This document shows positions 1-12,100 of a stretch of 64,000 bases of DNA, piece by piece (position 1 is the stretch's first letter; every line of letters begins with the position of its first letter). The stretch is taken from positions 39,125,981-39,189,980 of the forward strand of contig NC_088098.1 of NCBI RefSeq assembly GCF_036370855.1, given 5' to 3'. Both the position numbers and the translations under genes were made by a program. Origin of the DNA: Dromaius novaehollandiae. Its lineage: Eukaryota; Chordata; Aves; Casuariiformes; Dromaiidae. The notes below the pieces were generated by a model. That model was not told where the DNA came from. It was given only the letters and a program-made list of their open reading frames with translations, and ran no database searches.

Positions 1-51
1 CTTTCTTTCTTTATAAATTGAAACTTATGTGACATCACTCCTCCTTTTCAG

Positions 52-152
52 GTCATTCTTTGATCATTCCATGCACAGTGCACTGCCACTTGGAATATAC
101 TTGGCAACGAAATTCTGGATGTATGTGACGTGGTTCTTCTGGTTTTGGAATG
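52..152 (+). CDS. ZDHHC17: ZDHHC17 coding exon A (transmembrane segment)
   Basis: It follows a ctccttttcag acceptor. The first base completes an upstream Lys codon, then 33 codons run from [14 protein letters not shown] to FWFWN, and the last G starts the Asp codon finished in the next exon. The aromatic run [12 protein letters not shown] is a membrane segment. The donor is ATATCCTT, not GT. Confidence 0.95.
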
Positions 153-3100
153 ATATCCTTTTCCTGTGTTCAGTAATATTTTTTTTCATGTTAGTAATAT
201 GAAGTAATACCCAGAGTTATCCTACATGTAAAAGTAAGTAAACTAATTAAAACTTTAAAATAGCTGTCTTCATTAAAAAATGTCTTCTGTGTTGATAGTT
301 AATATTTTTATTGCTTTAAAAATGTGCACGCTTACTGCTTTGCTTCAGTAAAGCTCATAACTCATTTATAGCGGTCTACAAAATCTGATATACTTTATTA
401 ATTTCTTAAATGCAAACAACTGTATAAAACGTGCTATGGCTGTAAGTTGGCAAATTATGACTTTTTTTGAAATGTCAGATGCTGCTCCTCTAAAAAGCAA
501 TAGATAATTTTCCAGTGTGTATTAATGCTAGTGGAAATAGCCTTATAATTAGTTCTTCCCAAAGATTTCGTAGATTTCACTTCATACAAACTGCAGATAT
601 ATTTTTAACACTTAACTGTATTTTCAGTCTTTGAAGATGTATGTGTTAACAGCACTACAGAATATAGAGATTCTGTATATGCCCATCTCTTTCTTTGTCT
701 GCCTAGATAGGAACACTTCATACTCACAGGGTAAAAATTGATTCAGAGTTCATTGAAGAATGTCAGCTGCCCACATTAAAGATACAGATTCAAATTTTTA
801 AACGACTTGCTTGGGTATTGTAATTAAAATAACTTAGAAATGGAATAGAGATTTAATGTGTTTTATTAAATTTTTAATACAGTTCTAGTTGTGAATACTT
901 GAAGTGAAATTAATATTTATGATAGATGTTGGCTTGGCTTTTCTAGAAATTGTTTTTCTTTTCAGCCTCAAAGGAGCTGTAGCATGAAATAAGGTAGTAG
1001 CAATGCGACCCTTTTATCATCTTGTCAATATGTTCTCAAATCTTTGCTAAACGAGCCTCATGTCCTTGGGTTGAGAACGCAAAGTAGACCCTGTTTTTGT
1101 ACTGCCTTTGGCTTCCACTGTGAGTAAGAACTATCTTGATATAATATTAAGAGCCCTATGTGATGGGAGAGGACTGTTACTTCATGTTTAAAAAAAAATA
1201 AAAATCTAGTATCCCTCAGGTAAGAAAACTTTTCTATACGTGTTAACACAAAATAGTTATTGAAATACAGCTATTGAAATAGTTATTTAGAAATGCTTGT
1301 CATTCTACCAGTCTCATATTCTGACCTGTTTTCTAGGTTTTTACTGAATTAAATTTCTCAGTAAATGCTGAATGAAGAAAACAAGTACAGTACAATATGA
1401 ATAACAAAAAGTTAAGTTAAATAGCTATACTTAAAAATGGAGGTATACTTTTCCAGTTCTTATGGAGAAGAGTAGATACTGTCTGAATATGTCATGCAGC
1501 TAGGCTGAAGCTACTTTTCTGTTCTTTTTAATATGAAAACTCACAGCCTGACTTAGAGCAAATAATAAAATACAAGTTTCTTGAGCAATTATAACTATTA
1601 CACCGTCTCAGTTTTGAATCTCCGCCCTCTATACCTTGTAAGTTTTCTTTAGTAGTATTGGCAAGCATGCATTTCCACGGTTTTGGGGCTGCAAATGCAT
1701 TACTACGTTACTATGAAATGCGTTCTCATGCTAACATTACATCATCTTGAAACAAATCTAAGAATGTGTCCACTGTATGTGCAACTTTCAATTGAAATCA
1801 TATGCCATACTAAAATAGCTGCCATGGCCAATGTGATATGATAATGGCCACTATCTTGAATGTAAAAGACTGTGCATTAAAGAAGCACACTGTGAGAAAG
1901 CAAGCTGGCAAATTGAGATTTTTATCAACCTTTGTATGAACTTGGTGAGTTTTTTTTATTCCCTTAGCTGTTAATTTTGATTAGCATAACTTGAAGTTCA
2001 TTTTTGTCAGAGAATAGTGTTCATTGTTCACTGGAAGTAGTAAGCGTAGGAAATTAATTAACCTGATATGAAAGTCTGACTTCAGAGCAGTCAGTAAAAT
2101 AACTACACTATTTCTGTAATTTGTGGTATATACCTGAAAACCTTTGCAACAGTCTTTTTGTACGCAAAAGTAAGAGTCTAAAAATTTCAGTTACTACTAA
2201 TTGCTCTCATTAGAGCTGATAGAATTCTGTGTGGCAAGCTCTTCCAGAGGCTTGGTCCTTGAAGCCATCTTCCTTTAATTGATTATTTTAAGTTGGAGAT
2301 CTCTGCAAAAAGATTCCAGATTCATTTTTCTTCTTCTGGAAGATTGCCCTGTAGCTTTATTGGGGGGAAAAAGAAAAGAAATTACATGCCTGCTCTATTT
2401 TTATAGCATGAGGCACACTATTGTGGTTGGAGTAAGAATTGTATTTTTACAGCTTTATATGATTACTTACAGCAGACCAGAGTATATACTCTGTAATGTT
2501 GAAGCGATATCTCATGAAACTTGTCCTGGCAGTCTTCACAGATCCTGACAATGTTTTGCTCATAAATAAAAAGTTTCTAGTATTAAGCAACTAGCAGGAA
2601 TTGCCTGACTGGAACTTTAAATGTAATATTATAAGTAATATAAAAGGGGTTTTTTGCTGTGTTACTTGAATATTCAAGTGTTTAGTAAGAATTTGTTTCT
2701 CTGTAGATCCTTTTAAGGTGTTTGGTTTTGTGGGTTTAATCCTGATGAGGCAAAAAAGGACAGTAGAAACAGTGTATCACAAATAACACACACAACCAAA
2801 GACTGACAGTGCATTTTGTTGATTATCAGGGTGGTCACATGAAAAATAAGGCCTTCTGTAAATTATAAGACTTAATGATGTGTCTTTTAAATGAGCAGTC
2901 TTGAGAGTAAACTCAAACAGTTTTTATCAATCTAATGTACTTTTGCAAGTGTTTTCATTCTACTGGATTTTTCTCAGCAGCTTCCGAGACTGGTATCTTT
3001 GTTAAGATAGAAATAATATTCTTGCTGAGAATAAGAAAGTTACGGTCGATGTATTTTTGGAACAGAAACATAGGACCATAAATTCATGTATCTTTTTCTT

Positions 3101-6100
3101 CTTTTTGTATTTTTTCTTTCCTTTTTTTTTTTTTTTTAATCTTAGAATAACCTCAGTTCTGTGTTAACACAATGCTCTTCAGAAATCTGTTTGGTCATGA
3201 CAAAGAAAAGGTGTTACATTTCACTCTCTCCATGTGTTCTCATCTTCAGTTCTTTGCAGAATAGGAGCAATTTCACCAAGGAAAGAAAGTCTTACACACC
3301 TGATCATTATATTTTAATTTAGTTTTATTTTTAAAACAACAAAAAAAACTCATTTGAAAGTACATTTTTTTAATCAGGTGAGACTAGAATTTTGCATTTC
3401 TTTCCCTTTAGCATTTACAGGTAGAACATTCTCTTTTGTCCTGTAAAAGTTTAGGGCACATGTACTGAGGCCGTATCTCAGATGTTCATGCAGTCTCTTT
3501 TCAGTTACAGCTGAACAAGTATCACCTAGTATGTTAGAAGGTTCTTTCACTGCACTGTTTTTCTAAGATGTCTGGGTTTGCGGTAACAGAAAATGTTCAG
3601 AGTACAGGTTTTTTTGTTTTTGTTCTGCCCCTTCCATTTGGTGCAACTGGGAGTATGCAGTTTTCATTAATTTTTAAGCTTTTTTAGTATAACATGTGAC
3701 TTTTAGTGCTGAGGTAATGAGATGACATAAGCCAAATTATCTACCATTGATTGATACTTCATTAGTTATCTTTATCTGATTTCAAATACACTTAAGTGTG
3801 GCGACTGTTTTTAAGTAAAGGAAAACAAACAGTATGTGCACATTTTTTCAAGGCAGGATCTTTCTTAGCACTGAGTGTGAGAGAGTTCATCATGATTTTC
3901 ATGCTTTCACAAAGCTGTTACAGTGGTGTAGTGTTTTGAAAACTGTACCGAGCCAATTGGCAAAGTTGTGCAGATAAAGCAAAAACATACGTATTATCAA
4001 AATTTTACAGTTAGCATCAGGAAAAAATAAAAAAGAGGCCAGCAGTTGTTTTTAGGGGGAAACCAAAGACCAAAGAAACCCAAAGCCCAGAACCAGCTAT
4101 TCACAATTTCTGTTGTCTTCTCTAAATATTTTTTATAACCAAAAATATAAAAAAAATTCAGTGTGTGGAGGTGATGGCAGTGAATGAACTTTTTTGTGCA
4201 AGCTAAGGGATTTTTCCTTATACTAGCTAGATGATGGAGGTAGAGAGCCTTTGCAGAGCTTTATCTGGTTTAAAAAAAAAATACTGTCTAATATCTAGTC
4301 AAATGAGGGGGCTGGCAGACCTGTCTGCTGCAGTTGTCAGCCTGTACTCTTGGATCCAAATGTGCAGCTGGTGTAGATTTGCAGATTCATTAGCTTGTAT
4401 CAATCTCTGACAGCTTTTACTACCTGCAGATCTTTCCCTTTCAGAGAAAGGGACTTTACTGTTAGAATAGTAGTTAATGGAAAGATGCGTCTTGATATAT
4501 AATGTGCGGTTTGGCTTGGTGTCAGGCTCTGTTGTACGATGTGTCGGTGAGATACCAGGCATCTGCGTGTACTTGGGCCTTTTCAAATAGGTGGGGCAGT
4601 TCAGGATAAAAAATAAGCTCATCAGATGTTTGTATCACTCATCGAGTTGGGGGGGAGTGTTGTCTTTGTTTTTCATTTTAACGAGGCAGTCTTTTTGGCT
4701 CAGTGTTTTCTTGGAATAATTATATTGATTAGGACTAAAAGTAATAAGTGTTTGTTTCATGGATGTTTCTGCTTTGTCTTACGCAATGAAAACTGGGGAG
4801 GCCTCATAAAAGATGGCCAGTCGATGGCAGTGCAGACGGTTAATGTCTGCCAGTATCATGCTTTTTGCAGCCCCTGATACAGTAATGTGCTTTTCTTTGC
4901 ATGGTCATAAGTAATGAGGACATCAGGCAAAATGAGGCCTTGTCTCTGGTGAAGTGGTTCCTTACTCTGTAGCTAATGCAATACTACAAGAGTTTCTTAC
5001 ATATGGAGAGTTTTGAGAGATGTCTGTGATATAAGTTGCTGTGGGTCTCTTTTGGAGTAAACTTGAGAGAAGAATTCAAGTTACATGATTTTTAGATACC
5101 TCTAGTATGGGCATCCATATCTAAGCAAGTTGTTCAAGCTCTCTATAGCCAGTAGAGAGAAACAGACACTTGTGGAGAGAAATAGCCGCTTGTAGGGCAT
5201 TGCTTGTTTCGTTATTCTACCTATCTTGATGCTGAAGATAGGTGAGAAGTAGCATTTTCTTTCCATAATGTATAAAGGCAGCCTGAGTGGCTTAAGGTTA
5301 GGTGAGAGGAATCCAACAGTTGGAGGGGTTTATCCTTTTCAGCATCAGATGCCAGAAATGTCCTGGAAGAGACAGTTCTAACATTCCTCCCCCATTCAGA
5401 GCCTGCATAGTTTGCAGCCCTTCTCCCCATTTTTTCTTAAATCTTATATGAAGCTTGTTTTTGAAAGTATTGATGAAAAATACAGCTGACTTTTAGTCTT
5501 TCACCACTTTGTTACTGCTCACCGATACCCAAGTCTCCTTTCCCATGTGGTCTCCCGGCATCCCCCAGCCTCGGCATCCCCCAGCCAAGTGCTTTGTGGC
5601 ACAGTTTAGGTTGCCAGCATGGCACTCATCTGCCACGACCCTGGGGAAAGGAGAGGCAGAACTCGGACTGTGTGACAGTCTCCTGCGTTCTCCCTGGGTT
5701 TTATGAAGTGCTTGTTTAATGGGGGAAGGCAACATGCAAAAAAATGCTACATGCTGAATTTCTACTCCTGTGGCTTGGATCCATGTATGGCTTCACAGTT
5801 GCAGTACTATCTTGTCCAAATTTGAGTCAGTAAAAACACAAGGCCAAAATCTTAAAGTCATGAAACCCTTTCACTGGATAAAAAATAAATTGTCTTTTGC
5901 CCTATCTTCTTTAACAGTCTAGACATGACGTATAGTAATTAGGAATGGTTCATATAATTTTTTCAATTGTACCTTTATTGTTTATAACAGATGTCTGATT
6001 AAGGGATTTTTTTAATGAATAAACAGTTTTCATTGTTGTGACAAAAACACCAGTGATAATATTAGCATTTTAAAGAAAATGTAAGCTCTTAAAGCTAAAC

Positions 6101-9100
6101 AAATAAGTTGAACTTGCTTATTCTTGGCGGCAGTTAGTTTTAGAAGAAAAATAGGAAGAAATTAGGTTGTATAGAAGTTAAACTCAGAGCTTTTCATATG
6201 TAATGCATCAAATGGAACTCTGTGTGTTTAGGTTATAGTATACCTGTTTTTTTCTCACTGTTATAAACTTGCTGGAAATGGCTTGTTACAGGAAAGATTA
6301 ATTAGCCTTTAGTGAGTTAATGCTAACAGTCTACTATATAAGGAACATGATTAAAATTTGAACTGAACTTGCCAGGTTTTTTTATTGGAAATTTACAGCC
6401 AGTCCTTCATCCAACAGAAGAGGGAAGCAAAATTTATTTGGGATACATTTCACATTAACTTTGTTCTTAGCATTTCAGAAGTCAAAAGAGGTTTTACTTA
6501 AATTTATTAAAATTTCAAGTTTATTTCACATCACAAGAGCAGTGTAAAAGGATTTTAGAGGCTTATTCTTATTGTGTAGAGCTCATGATCTTTTTCGTTT
6601 TATATTTGCTTGTCTCTATACCATGTAGATTTGTTTAACAATGGTTTATGAACATTTTTTTCTGAATGCTACTTAATGCTTTTCTTATAAACTTTTTTCA
6701 AGTTTCTTTCCAAGAAACTTTGTTCTTCTTCCATATTTCACATATACTTTAATTTCAAAATAGATTTTTTTTTTCAGAGCATGCATAAGTGTTTTTGTTG
6801 TTTTTTCAAAGTTTTGGATACCAATTCAGTACAAATTGCCACATAATGCTTGTTTTTAAGTCTTATGTGTAGGGTTTTATAATGTAAGTGCACATTAAAC
6901 TTTAATTACAGAAAAAGCCTTAATGATTACCAAATTAGAGAGAGAGATTCATCTAAGTAGCTTGGAGTATAGTGTAGTTTGAATGTGCAGCAGTTTGTGC
7001 CCTAATAGTAAAAGTGTCTGTTTTAGGTGGTTAATACTGTACAGGCTTCTGCTGTGCAGCTTTGTCAGATATGCTGTCTCTTTGCATTTGTGACTGACAA
7101 CTGCCAGTTATTTTTAGTGTTGGCCAGGTCTTTCGTAGATGTACTAAACAGAGTAAACACTCCAGTTTTCCAGCACTTAGGGAAGAGATCTGTCTGAAGT
7201 ATTTGGTTTTCCAGCATCACTGCTAGGAAATATTTTGATTCTGTGAACGAGTGTAAAGTTTTATGAGACTATGCATATTAGGTGGAAAATCATTCAACAC
7301 AGGAAACTTATTTTAAAGCTAATGGTTATTTTCCATCTTTAAATAGTAATTGAATTTTTAAACATTTCCAGGGAATACTGAGTCCTGTGTTTTTATAACT
7401 ATTAGTAGATGTGTTACTATGTTAAAAATAACTTTCATTGATGTGAAATACAAGTATTGCGTTATAAAAGGACAAGGTTTCAGACAGTACCTTTCTTGGA
7501 GATAAGTGACATTTGAGACATGATTGCCATGTAGCTTATTCGTAGCACAATTCCTTATATGGCTAAAAGCAGCCTTTTTTGTCATCTAATTGGAATTTCA
7601 AACCAATGAAGACATAAGCAGTCAAATGAGTTTCTCACAAATAGAACTTTGAGATGTTTATTGTGAAAACAGGAAACACTTTAAGATAAGTTTCATGGAA
7701 TTTAATTTATTTAAGCAAAGAAATAATGATAAAAACTGAACTATCATTGTTCATGTTTTAGTGTGCAAGTGCTTTTAAAGTGTCTCATGGAGAACAGCAT
7801 TTTAAAAATAAATGAATTTTCAAGTTTGAGCAGTAGAGAATACTGAATACAAAGTAAGTTCATACAATAGAACTTATTTGGTTAATTCAGAACACTACAG
7901 TGACTAAAGAGCATTTGTTAAAAATTAAATTCACTTTGTATTTGTTTCAAAATGACCAGTATTATTAATTCATCCCACAGTGATGTTTTCAAAAAGCAAC
8001 TTTGATTTTAAACTTTAGATTCCTTGACTTTGAACACATCTCAATTTTTTCTTTATACATCTTCCATTCCTTGCTAATAGTGTTGCACTTTTCTACAATT
8101 TTGGAAAATCCTGGAAATCTGATCCAGGAATCATCAAAGCCACAGAAGAACAAAAGAAAAAGGTAACCATGAGTTATTCTAAAGTTGTTGTGCTTCAAGG
8201 GTGATTTGCCTTCTGCCAGTTGGTCTGAGTAGTTTACTTTTAGTACAGGAAACTTCAATAAGTTGTATAACAGAACGTCTAAAATCCTGAAAGTTTTTTC
8301 CTTCATTTGTCTTCCAGATTTCTTTTTAATTTGAAAGATGTGTCTTACTGGTCCAAAGTTGCATTGAGTAACAAAATAAAATTGCAGCTTAAATTTACAA
8401 GATAAAAAGTTTAAAAAGCACTGAAGTGAAAAAGAAAATGTGAAGTTACTGAATTTTGACTTAGTGAAACAAAAATGACCCACTATGGAATAAGTGTTAG
8501 TTAATTGGATTCTCTAAAAACTTTCCATATTTCCTATCATCTCAAGTTTTGTTTACCTTCATGTCTAAATGTGTTTGTCTGACTGCCAAATACTTTAAGG
8601 ATAAAATAAGCCAAACCCCGGCAATCAGTTCTTTTTTTGTCTTGGTTTACATATTAGAGATAATATGTATGGTCTTGCAATGGTTTTCTGAGACTTGATA
8701 ACACTATTGCTAGCAATTCTGATTTTTTTTTATTGAAATGATTTTTCTCAACAGTCAAACTGAGTATTGAAAATGCCAAAATTAAAAGCAGCAGAAACTT
8801 TTTCTTTTGTTTCATTTTTGGGCAAGATTCCTAAAAGTTTACATCCCACCAGAAGTCAGTGAGATTTGTGGTCCTAGTTCACATCGACTTGTGAAAATAC
8901 CTGTATGAATTGACATCAGACCACTGGGTATTATGACCATATATAAGGACAAAAGTGTAATAGTCTTTAAAAAATGGTGTGATGGTTCAGATGACTTTTG
9001 TTTTTTCGATTCATTGCTACTGGGTTTTCTTAGTAGATGTGCAGATTTACCATGCAGATTCCTTTTTTATTAGTGCAAATTTGCCAAAAGAGATTCTAGT

Positions 9101-12100
9101 CTAAGTACTGTTACTTCAGCTGGGCTAAGTGACGTACAGCTTAGAACAGTCAGCAACTGCACTCTGGTTCTGATTCAGCAAATTGCACAAATATGCAGCT
9201 CATCTGATCTGCTTGTGTAAGTAGTTGAATGTGGGCATAAAACCCTTTCTGAACTGCATCTGACTTGTAGAATGCAACTTCTTTAGTCACGTGCATGTCA
9301 GTTAATGAATGTTTTGGATTTTTTATGCTGCAACTAACTGAATTATCAAGCGATCTATTATCGGGGCATAAACCACTGCGGGGCATATGCTTTAGCTTTC
9401 CCAGTGTCGTACTTTCTTCCCTGGTTTCATAATCTGTTTCCAAATGTGTTTAGGTTAGGTTGAGTTAGCTTTTAGCTATTGAACAATTAAGTAACCCAAA
9501 AAATTCTTTTAATTCCAGATCACCAAGTTAAGTATGTTTGGAAATGTGCAGTAAGCAATATTCTCCAATGTTTATTCTTCTGATAGGTCTTGCCCCTTTT
9601 TGGTCTAGTTATTACAAAATAAGTTGAGTTACTCAAAAAAAAAAAAAAAAAAAAAAAAAAGCTAAAAAATAATAATAAAAAGCACAGAGAATAGACCTGA
9701 AGTTTGCAAAGCACAGAAAACTCTCTCTAACTTGACTACTCCTGAGTCTCTATGCATTATAAATTTTAAGGAAAGTTGTATTTAAAAATGTCTCTGCTCC
9801 TGCTCAGTTCTGTTCTTCTGAACTTTGGGATCTCACTGCTGGATAATTGCTGAACTCCAGTGTTGAGCATCACAACATGTACATTTCCTTGTGCGCCTCT
9901 TCATTAGTGTAGAGGTACTTCCACTGAAATCAGAGGAACTATTTGTGAAATTCTCCAAATGTATTAGAATACCAAAAGGCAGACCAGCAGAAATCAGAAA
10001 ACTGTAAAGACTGTTCCAAATTGAAGATTGGCAGTTGGTTTGGATTGCAATCTTTTATTGCCCTGAGATCAGCAAAGAAAGCATTAAGACTCTGATTTGC
10101 TCCTGAAGTATTGATTGTAGCTTTTCCTGGCTATTTTGAGGAAAGAATTCCAGATTCTAGAATGTTTCTATACACTTTTCTGACCAGTTGTTAAGTGGAC
10201 TATCTTGTAGGAAAATTCTGCAACTTCAGTCAAGCTCCTCATGTTACTGGTCGTCATCTCATTAAGAAAGTGGTATGTGACACACAAGATATTCGTGGTT
10301 TGAAAGTGAACAGTAGACTAGCCTATTTGCTGTTAGGCTATTTATGCTGATCGGATTCTTTCTGGATCAAGGAAGGCTAGTTGGGCAAAGAGTGCTCTCA
10401 GGAGATTTTCCGGATGTTGCAAATTTCATCTAAAGCCTATTGTGGCACAGATTTCAAATGCCGAATTCTGAAAGTTGTTGTAAACAGGTATTTTCATTCC
10501 ATGGAATAATAGGTTGTTTCCTTTGCAACAATGAAGTGGATACTGAAGGAGCGCACAAAATAGAAAGCTATCATTTCCTGTGAAGGAATAGGGATGCTTT
10601 AACAGATACTCGCTTCTGTATCACTTGATCCGTAAGTGTAGCATTATCTGTAAAAGACAGGAAGTTTGGCTTGCATTACACCTTTCCTTTGTAGAAGCTC
10701 AACATGTAAGGGAAGAGGTGAATATAGATTTGAAGATTTTGACAGGATACTTGTGGAAATAAAGTCTGTTTTTTAGAGTGACTGATCCTGCTAGCTTCCT
10801 GAAAGGTCTTGTGTGGTCCTGTTTAGAAAATCAGCTTCATTATTTTGATAGGTTTAACATCAGGTTAGCCAAACTGGTGCTAACCATGGTGTAGATATAT
10901 CAAAAATAACATGGGCTTACTTTTTCTCTAAATCTGTGTAGAATAGGAATGAGTGTAAGCTAGAATTCATTCAAAAATAAATGTCTATATTGGTTTAGTT
11001 AAGTAAGTTTAAAATCAGTTTCAGCCGAGTTTAAGTTGTTTCTAAGTGTAGAAAGTGTCTGAGATAGAGTTCACAATCCTGGGTCTCAGATGCAAATACT
11101 ATATTGGTTGTCAGCACTTGTCTATATGCTAAATTCTAATTTCATTTCTTTGTTTTTTTCTGCAGACAATAGTAGAACTTGCAGAGACAGGAAGTCTGGA
11201 CCTTAGTATATTCTGCAGTACCTGTTTGGTAGTGTATTTTCTTTATCTGTTGCAGCCCTGATTTTATTTATTTTTTTTGCGCTGGGCCAAAACTAGATAC
11301 TTACATACTGAATACATTTTTTGCCTTAATCGTGCTATTTCCAAGATGGACTGTGTTTGCAATCTTTCATTAAAGCAGTGCTTTGAATAAATAATGTATC
11401 CATACACAAAAAACAACCCTGCAATGGTAAGAGGAAAAAAATTGATCATTGTACAAATGATTTACTAGTGTCACAATCCAAATATCCAGTATGTCTAGCA
11501 GGAGAACAAATGGTGGGTTATGCACAAAATAAGTTGTGAAAATCATGGGTGACATCCTACTACCTCTGTACCTCCATTGTAAAGCAGTGTGGTGCGTTGA
11601 ATAAAATATTTTTCACAAATCAATTGTACTTCTCAAAATTTGGCAGCAGTCTGAAAACAAAAATCTTAATTTTTGTACTTTTTCTTTCAATTTGGCAAGC
11701 TTTACATCTGTTGGACTAGTGATTTTTCAGTTGCACCACAAAACACTTGGAGAAAATAACTGTTTAAGAAAAAAAGAAAAATAAAGAAAAAGTAGCCAGT
11801 TTCACAGTAAATGTAATGCAAGAGTTTCTTTTTTAGAAAGGTAACTAGTTAATTATCAGTGTTGTTAGTATTATGCTATAATGCTCTGTACTATGTAGAA
11901 GGCAGTTGATGCTAATTTTAAAAACTTAGAATCTTTTTATGCACTTACAGGTGGTATTTCTTATGGAAAACAGATTCTTAAAATTGAATCTGGAAAATTA
12001 TATACAGATGTGACACATTAAAAAAATTGTGTGTTTAAATCAGAGGTTTTTTTCTGTAGTAGAACTGTTAGTTTTCTTTTATGATTCTAAACAGACTTTA

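Noticed and set aside
7989-8483. 164-codon minus-strand open frame
   Set aside because: It is the shadow of the ZDHHC17 exon at 8038-8162 and its A/T-rich flanks.
9600-9700. A26 tract as the tail of a processed retrocopy
   Set aside because: No gene-like sequence upstream and no visible target-site duplication; simple tract is the simpler reading.
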